Shown here one piece after another: positions 57,891 to 64,000 of a stretch of 64,000 nucleotides of DNA. The position numbers were made by a program, and so were the translations under genes. The notes beneath the pieces were generated by a model. It searched no databases, had not been told where the DNA came from, and saw only the letters and a list, made by a program, of their open reading frames with translations. The stretch covers positions 992,001-1,056,000 of the forward strand of contig RCSZ01000010.1 of the NCBI GenBank assembly GCA_014898425.1, written 5' to 3'. The first letter of the stretch is position 1, and the number at the start of each line of letters is the position of its first letter. The DNA comes from Botryotinia globosa (lineage: Eukaryota; Ascomycota; Leotiomycetes; Helotiales; Sclerotiniaceae).

Positions 57891-57915
57891 GTGAGTATGT
57901 TCGATAACTCTTACA
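57398..57915. mobile_element. AT-rich element with 32-bp inverted termini
   Basis: 57398-57429 and the reverse complement of 57884-57915 match at 28 of 32 positions, beginning TGTAAGAGTT and including TACTCACC. The interior, about 57,480-57,850, is close to 85 percent A/T. There is no ORF and no clear target-site duplication, so if it is a MITE it is old. Both termini contain GT-AAG/GTGAG sequence that would work as splice donors on the plus strand. Confidence 0.6.
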
Positions 57916-58170
57916 ATCTTATAAAAAACAACAATTCGTTCCCTAAATTTGACTATAGCTTTTGAGTAATGCTATTTGGGAATGTTTTAGTTGACATGCA
58001 TGATTTTGTGCGTTTAGATATGCCCTGTTTTCCAGATCTTCGACATAACCATCCCATTCACCATTAACTTTTCCCGAATCCCGATCCCAAAGACAACATC
58101 AAGCAATTTTATAAACCAATTGGTATTTTTGACAAAATGAGAAACACTATCTGAGTAATGTGCCAGAACA

Positions 58171-59704
58171 CTACAATTCACCGGTAGGAATTTTGATCGC
58201 CGTGCTCATTGGTGAGCAATTGCCCTCTTCACTGCTAGAGTCCTCGATCTGGGTATAATCTTGGAGGTTGCTACAGATATAGATAGTACCCGTTTGATTG
58301 GAGAAGCCGTTGAAACGCGTCGCTGTAGCTGAAGTATAAGCTGCAATCATAATCAGTCAAGCATCAGGAAGAGTGGATCGGTCTTAGTTCTCACCTCCCA
58401 TGTTTCTGTACATCAAAAAGTCACCAATTTTAACTTCGCAGCCGAAAGTGGTGCTCCGACTCACACAATCTGTACTATCACACGTTGGCCCCCAAATCTT
58501 GTAGGTATGATTCCCAGTCTTGCGTGCCATCGTCGTATTTAATTTGCCTTTGATCAACGTTGGCATAAACTCTTCCTTTTCGATGAGCCCATTCATAAAG
58601 TTTCCGTATACACCGTCGTTTTGATACAGCATTTCCAGAGTTTTGGAAGGTCCTGTCGTTGTTGACACCCGGCGTGCTATAATTTTGCAAACAAGTGTAA
58701 ATGCACTGCGCGCATAGAAACGTCCGGGCTCTGCAATGAAAGTTGTTTGCTCTGGAAACCCTGCTTCAGATATGGCATTAGATACAGCTGCGGCCATATC
58801 TCCAAACGCAGATTCTGTGGACTGAAATCCACCGCCAATATCGACAATTCTCAAGGAGAATCCTAAGGATTTTGCAATATCCCAGACCAATCTTGAATGT
58901 TGAACGGCTTTTCGAATCACTGCAGAATCTGAAGCACCCGATCCTTGACATAAAGTTAACTCTGGACTACATCATCGTTATGAGAGGGCTCTCTACCAAT
59001 ATGAAAACTAGTTCCAACGACGTCCATACCCAGTTTTTTCGCGCGTACAAGAAGTGCTTGAGCCGATTCCAGTGGCGCACCGTATTTGTCCCCTAGGGCA
59101 ACAAGAGCACTGTTATCATTCGCGAAAATCCTAAGCATCAGTTGTGCGTTAGGCATGTATTTGTTTATGCTATCCAGCTCATCGAGATTATCAAAGGTCG
59201 TTTTTCTGATGCCCGCATTATAGGCAAAAGCAAGTGCTTCGGGTGCCTTGCATGGATTTGCAAAGATAACGCTGCCAGGATGAGCACCCAATGATAGAAC
59301 GGTATGCATTTCCTCCACGGAAGCACAGTCAAATCCAACGCCGAGTTGCATGAGTATCCTCAGCATGACGTTGTCAGTATTGCATTTAACGGCTATTTTG
59401 CACATCAGTTCCATAGAATAAAAACGCGGCTAAGCTTTCACTTGCCGTAGAATGGCCGGACGAAAGGCAGATGAGATACCCAAAGATCATGTTGCCGTCG
59501 AATCACTTCTATATCTGCGACGAAGAATGGGTCATTAAAACCAAGTATATGTGGAAATTGTTCTACATGAGCAATGTGTTGGTATATGGTGTTATTCAAT
59601 AATTTTTCTGCAGGTTCTGGTGATTCTCTGCAAGTGCTGGTACTTAAATCCGACATAGTTGAAAGTAATCTGTTGATTTCCGCAGGAATTTGAGTCTGAA
59701 GCAC
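58171..59704 (-). CDS. Ornithine decarboxylase-like enzyme
   Basis: Exons 59704-59446, 59392-58997, 58943-58395 and 58340-58171 give 457 residues (or 441 from a second ATG at 59656). The PLP lysine is Lys89 in RPFYAVKCNTD, formed across intron 1. Other family motifs are FDCASVEEM, ANPCKAP, TFDNLDEL, SFHIGSGASD across intron 2, VDIGGGF, AEPGRFY, and the active-site cysteine Cys373 in WGPTCDSTDC. The C terminus AYTSATATRFNGF closes the fold. The enzyme makes putrescine, the first step of polyamine synthesis, and acts as a homodimer. Several segments (LRIFANDNSALVALGDKYGA, HSRLVWDIAKSLGF) differ from typical fungal Spe1, so a divergent paralogue is possible. Introns 1-3 are 53, 53 and 54 bp. Confidence 0.87.
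59393..59445 (-). other. GC-AG intron in the ornithine decarboxylase-like gene
   Basis: The donor reads G|GCAAGT and the acceptor AAAATAG|CC. No GT donor nearby restores the PFYAVKCN motif. GCAAGT is the classical strong GC donor consensus. Confidence 0.85.
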
Positions 59705-61261
59705 GCAGAATCTTCGTGAGTTGGGTTTTGTAAAATCTCATGGCAATCAATTTTAAGGGAGAGACCCTTTACGTATTTGTGCCATACTAAACTTCAGACC
59801 TACTGGGTACACTAAATCTTAGATATTGGCTACGCAAAATCTGAGATGTATGTTTCAGATCATACAGCTCGTACTGAAAAACACACATGTCTCACCACGG
59901 GACATTTTACTAGTGGCATAGTACCTTGAACTCTGCACATCATTGAATCCTGGAAGTTTTGGATGTGGCCATTAACATTCATAAGGAAGAATTTTCTTCT
60001 CAATTTTAACGGATTTTTCAGGAGCCAATAAAAGAACCACTGTGACTAGTTGAAGAAGAAAAGGTAGCAATTCTGAGTCGAGTTCTCTGAGAAATCAGTG
60101 TGCGCCTCTTTCGATCTACTTCATAAGTTCTACCAAGTTCCTGGCATATTAGCCACAGATTGTTCAAACCGTTCAGTTGTTTGGAATACATCCATTCAAT
60201 CTGAAGACATTAAAGGCATGGCGAATACATCAAAAAAGCTGAGATATCAACGCCGAGCAGACACGGCAAGAACGAAACTGCTTTCTCTAGCGGCGTTGCC
60301 CTTGCAACAGAAACACATTTGAGGTAAGCGCTGTCGTTATACTTTGATCAATTTGACTTCAGGGTCTCCTTTTTTCAATAGCAGAGGCCTCCTCGAACTA
60401 TGTAAGGGACAATTTTGTCGATTCTAATGTTCCATAACTTAAAAAAATCAAAAAATCCCAGGGAAACATGTCGAATACTTCGATGCTGCATAGTGTTTCA
60501 GCCTGTGGTTGAAGAACATGTCCTTATTAGGCATTCCAATCACGCCAATTCATGGGGAAATACATGCTACTTGGAAAAGATCGATGGTCATCTGAGACAA
60601 TTCCATTTTGTCAATGCCGATCAATGCTTATTCTTAAGAGGACCTGCTTCCGCTTGTGGCCCGTGTTGCAGCGACTTAATGCATGGTTCACAGAGCAATG
60701 TTGTCAATCAGTTGGAGATTTCTACGTCACATGGGTCAGATTCGCTAATTACACGTTCAAATACTACACGAATTCTGCAATCAAAATCAATTCATTACAA
60801 ATAGAAACTACATTTATTAAATACCGATAGAAGTACATACACACGGCACGGAGTCATCAATGATTGTTGTATCTTTATGCCATACGTTATGCAAGTATAA
60901 ATTTGAAATGCTACCTATCTACCAGTCTCTGCATAATCAGACGTTCTCGAAATCTCTACACCCACCTTGTGTTTCCATGACCCAATAATTTCGCATATCC
61001 AACCCTTCTTTTTTAAGCTCATATTTTGTTACAAAAAATAAATCCTACATCGTTTCCCAGCCACATTTATTCCATCTCAGCAGCAAGAATTCTCAGAGCA
61101 TCCTCGCCCTTTTCCTGGAGAACACTCTCCCTGATTCTTCTTCTCGGCCCTTCTCATCCTTCCCATTGCCCTCTCCGGCATAATTTCTCCTTCAGATCCG
61201 ATTTTGCCCCCTCAAAGCTATCGAAACTCGGTCCAACAGCTTCACCCAAGATACAAGCATC
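59705..61261. other. Intergenic region, nothing recognised
   Basis: Several short overlapping ORFs at 60100-60830 without domains, and a pyrimidine-rich tract at 61050-61200. Confidence 0.5.
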
Positions 61262-62968
61262 CTAAAATGAGCGAGTATCTAAATCCTCCAACCTAGTCAC
61301 ATCTCGTAGAGATGGAGATGAACGACGGAATCTGCGTAAGCTTCTTACCACTTTTGAATGATTGATTTTCATTGCATTCATAATAGTAGAAGCAGTCGGT
61401 GAGGGATTGCAGATAGAGCTTCGTCTGCTCTTGCTACGAGATGTAGCTCCAGCTCCAGCTCCAGATCCAGACCCAGCCTTGGATGCAACGTGTGTTGATT
61501 TCAACAAAGTCTGATGGCGAGTCAGAGAGGGTCTTCGCTGGCGTTCGGGCAATGAAATATCGAGATCCATTGCATCATCGATATCCATTGCGTCTCCATC
61601 GTCATAATAATCAGGAGTGGCATTGGCCAATCCTGTTGGGATTTGACTCGAGGGAACTGAAGTGTTTGCCACGACTATGAATACTGCATCGTCGATGTCC
61701 ATGGGATCTTCATCACAGCCTGACTCAGAAGTGACAGCTGAAGGAGTGCCAGGCATATAATTCGGTGTTTGAATGCTAGCTGATTCAATTCTGGCTTCAA
61801 GCCAAATATCCGGACTATTTTGTTCGGGTTGCGGTGTGGAGAGGTTCCCAGATGGTACGTATTGGTGAGTAACAGGCGCAGAAAGGGAGACATCTGGGGC
61901 GCTATATCGTGAATTGCTAGGACCCTCAGAAAATGATCTCGATCGAGGCTTGCGCTGTGTAGATTGAGATCGGCAAGAGCTGACCCATTCTCCATTTTGA
62001 GATACGTCGGATGTGGAGAAACGACGGCTGGTGGTGTTGTCTCTGTCTCTGTTGATACTCATATCCTTAGATGGGGGTATAGAATAATATTTCGAATCGA
62101 CATATGTTGGTTGCGCAGTCCTGCAGGCTTGAACAGGAGCAGTTGAGCCCTTTGGTCGACGGAGATCCGATGGATTGTAGATATTCTTCTTTCCTCCGTG
62201 TTTGGGAGTGGAAGAAATCATGGTCATGTACACACTTTTCGTGGGACGTGGTGTACGACTGCCAGCTGTGGGTTGCGCGATGTTTGATGATGACTTTGGA
62301 TTTTGAGCCAAAGCGTTGTAAGATTGTTTTGGGTTTGCCCGTGGCTCATGGATGCGCTCTTTAGTACTGAGCAAATCCGAAGGGCTGCTCTGATTTGCAG
62401 ACACCAGTCCGTTCTTATTGAGAGCTGGCAACCCAATAGCCGTTCTAAACCAATCGCTCACCAGATCCTTGTCTGTGAATTTCTGAAGCTCACTCATCAA
62501 GCTCAATGATGGCGAGAAAACCTTTTCCAACCACAATTCATTGACGATGAGTTGTAGTCTGCCAAGCTCGACTCCATACAGCTCACAGCTTTTCTTCAGA
62601 AATTCTCTTCCGAACATTTCAAGCAGGGGCACACTTTCCAATCCCCAGCCGTAGTCATTTTGTTGTCTGCGTGTCAGCTTGGAGAAAGGAGTGCGGAATA
62701 TGAGGACCACCGAAAGACGTTCGAAGTGTTGAGCTGGGTTGCGATGCAGTGGTAATAGAGATTTGAGTTGGAGGATGTCATCTCGTCTTGATGCTTCGAC
62801 TTGTTGAGGAGCTTCGATTTTCTTTGAAGCGAGGAGCTGTGCAATATGTTGCTCCCTGCTCTTTTTATGTTCAAGAGTATGTTCAATAACGTGTCCAATA
62901 TTGCTAGTTCTACTAGCTTGCCCCCATTTTGCTATCCAACCGCGCAGATCCATGTTGTTGCTGGCCAT
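61262..62968 (-). CDS. Hypothetical protein with helical N-terminal domain and disordered C-terminal half
   Basis: A single exon gives 568 residues from the ATG at 62968 (MASNNMDLRGWIAKWGQA); the frame is open upstream to 63166, but this start is followed immediately by protein-like sequence. Residues 1-190 look folded: IGHVIEHTLEHKKSREQHIA, HFERLSVVLIFRTPFSKLTR, NDYGWGLESVPLLEMFGREF and SDWFRTAIGLPALNK. The rest is Ser/Pro-rich and disordered, with two acidic DEDPMDIDDA / GDAMDIDDAMDLDI repeats, a GSGAGAGA tract and a basic tail (VVRSLRRFRRSSPSLRDVT). A nuclear or cytoskeletal regulator would fit the composition. No family name is supported. Confidence 0.7.
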   Translation of the reverse strand: MASNNMDLRGWIAKWGQASRTSNIGHVIEHTLEHKKSREQHIAQLLASKKIEAPQQVEASRRDDILQLKSLLPLHRNPAQHFERLSVVLIFRTPFSKLTRRQQNDYGWGLESVPLLEMFGREFLKKSCELYGVELGRLQLIVNELWLEKVFSPSLSLMSELQKFTDKDLVSDWFRTAIGLPALNKNGLVSANQSSPSDLLSTKERIHEPRANPKQSYNALAQNPKSSSNIAQPTAGSRTPRPTKSVYMTMISSTPKHGGKKNIYNPSDLRRPKGSTAPVQACRTAQPTYVDSKYYSIPPSKDMSINRDRDNTTSRRFSTSDVSQNGEWVSSCRSQSTQRKPRSRSFSEGPSNSRYSAPDVSLSAPVTHQYVPSGNLSTPQPEQNSPDIWLEARIESASIQTPNYMPGTPSAVTSESGCDEDPMDIDDAVFIVVANTSVPSSQIPTGLANATPDYYDDGDAMDIDDAMDLDISLPERQRRPSLTRHQTLLKSTHVASKAGSGSGAGAGATSRSKSRRSSICNPSPTASTIMNAMKINHSKVVRSLRRFRRSSPSLRDVTRLEDLDTRSF

Positions 62969-63249
62969 GTTCAAAAGAGTCGATGATGGAAGGTTTGAGT
63001 TTTTGTTTGAAGTTGTTCTTGAAAAATTGTGAGTGTATGCTGATATCGAGAGTTGGGTCGATGAGGAAGCTTTGTGATTCGAGAGTGAGTTTTGACAAGA
63101 AGCCAATGAATGAGATAGCAGCTTTTCGACAGCGGGGCAAGGCCTTAATATATTAAAGGAGATCAAGAATAATAGGTGCTAGCGTATGATTTGCTTCTAA
63201 AATCCCCGTGTGTGTATGTGTTTACGGCGTTGGTACGGTAAGATGGGTA

Positions 63250-63720
63250 TGTCAGCAAGTATTTTCGGTGCAATATCTTTGCTGCAGTGAAGATTGTATC
63301 AACGAATTGTTACCTCTTCTTCCTCTCAAGGGTGGGAGTGATAGCAGGCTTATATCAGTATTCTCAGTAGAGTATCTTTGCTACGGTGAGGACCGTGTCG
63401 ACTACTTGATGTTTCTTATTTCGCTCAGTATCGCGAACCATATGCTTATATCAGCACAGCGTTCTCGGTATCATATCTTTGCTACGGTGAGGACCGTATC
63501 AACTACTTGATGTTTCTTATTTCGCTCAATATCGCGAACAATATTATGCTTATATCAGCACACCATTTTCTGGAGGACATTTTTCTTACGGCGATGACCG
63601 TATAACTGTTCGATGTTTTTCCTCTCGCTCAACCTTGTGAACGATAGCATGCTTATAAACAAGCCAACATTTTACCGAGACGCATTGTCTACGGTGAAGA
63701 CCGTATTCACCCCTAAAAAC
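63250..63720. repeat. Tandem array of units of about 100 bp, each with a short hairpin
   Basis: Five units have hairpin positions 63283-63298, 63382-63397, 63483-63498, 63587-63602 and 63690-63705, so spacings are 99, 101, 104 and 103 bp. A sixth degenerate unit may precede at about 63220. The best conserved unit contains ATCTTTGCTACGG, GATGTTTCTTATTTCGCTCA and ATGCTTATATCAG. The hairpin is TACGGT-GAGG-ACCGTA in the central copy. Units differ by substitutions and small indels, so the array is not recent. No ORF spans it. Confidence 0.82.
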
Positions 63721-64000
63721 GACTTGTGATATTGATACGGCTGAGTATATTCCAAATATGACCTTGAAGCTAGAAAAGTGAATCTCCCGAAGTCTAGGCA
63801 ACTATCCATTTCTAACCCTAATATTCACTGCGTATAGATCGGTACTTCGGCTAACCGACTCCAGTTTGACGAGAGAGGAGGCATTAGGTACGTAAGCACA
63901 CCAGCTGCATCCTAAGAAAGTCTAACCAGACCACAACATCCAGAATATGAGAACCGTTTGTATAACCAAAGTAGATGAAAGGCGACGTAAAACCCTCTCT
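63721..64000. other. Window end, nothing recognised
   Basis: No further copy of the tandem unit and no coding signal are visible before the window ends. Confidence 0.45.

Noticed and set aside
63250..63720. CRISPR array
   Set aside because: The units are diverged throughout rather than short identical repeats with unique spacers, there are no cas genes, and the DNA is eukaryotic.

Overview
The window looks like nuclear DNA of a filamentous ascomycete. The evidence is short GT-AG introns (mostly 47-70 bp, with GTAAG/GTGAG donors and CTAAC-like branch sites), long intergenic spaces, and fungal protein families (FSH-type hydrolase, POP7, RAVE subunit Rav2, Atp18, ornithine decarboxylase, an Egt2-like class V aminotransferase). 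Gene content and style suggest Leotiomycetes (Botrytis/Sclerotinia-like). That placement is inference from pattern, not a search result.

Layout. 0-3.8 kb: the 3' end of proteasome subunit RPN5 (+), a convergent FSH-type serine hydrolase (-) and a membrane-anchored hypothetical protein (-). 3.8-11.3 kb: gene-poor, with at most one decayed gene fragment. 11.3-14.1 kb: a large single-pass membrane protein with an EGF-like motif. 14.1-27 kb: sparse and eroded, with two small genes each carrying an in-frame stop, a short coiled-coil protein, a clearly broken cytochrome P450 and a possible tRNA-Trp(UCA)-like relic. 27.1-31.4 kb: a multi-exon dynamin-type GTPase whose 5' region carries a 472-bp MITE-like insertion. 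32.4-33.2 kb: an orphan ORF. 34-36 kb: divergent POP7 (-) and RAV2 (+). 37-38.6 kb: an Egt2-like PLP enzyme (+), followed by a multi-pass membrane protein (-), a mitochondrial NIPSNAP protein (-) and the four-exon ATP synthase subunit J gene (+). 45-53.3 kb: four conserved or orphan hypothetical proteins on the plus strand. 54.8-56.7 kb: cytoplasmic aspartyl-tRNA synthetase (-). 57.0-57.9 kb: a possible small intron-rich gene overlapping a second AT-rich inverted-repeat element. 58.2-59.7 kb: ornithine decarboxylase-like gene (-) with a GC-AG intron. 61.3-63.0 kb: a 568-residue hypothetical (-). 63.2-63.7 kb: a tandem array of units of about 100 bp, each containing a short hairpin.

The conserved housekeeping genes (RPN5, POP7, RAV2, ATP18, DPS1) are single genes with their own promoters. 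I see no biosynthetic cluster. The main points of interest are the hairpin array, two elements with ordinary-composition inverted termini and very AT-rich cores, two long perfect or near-perfect hairpins, and a run of stop codons compatible with C-to-T decay in the 15-25 kb interval.
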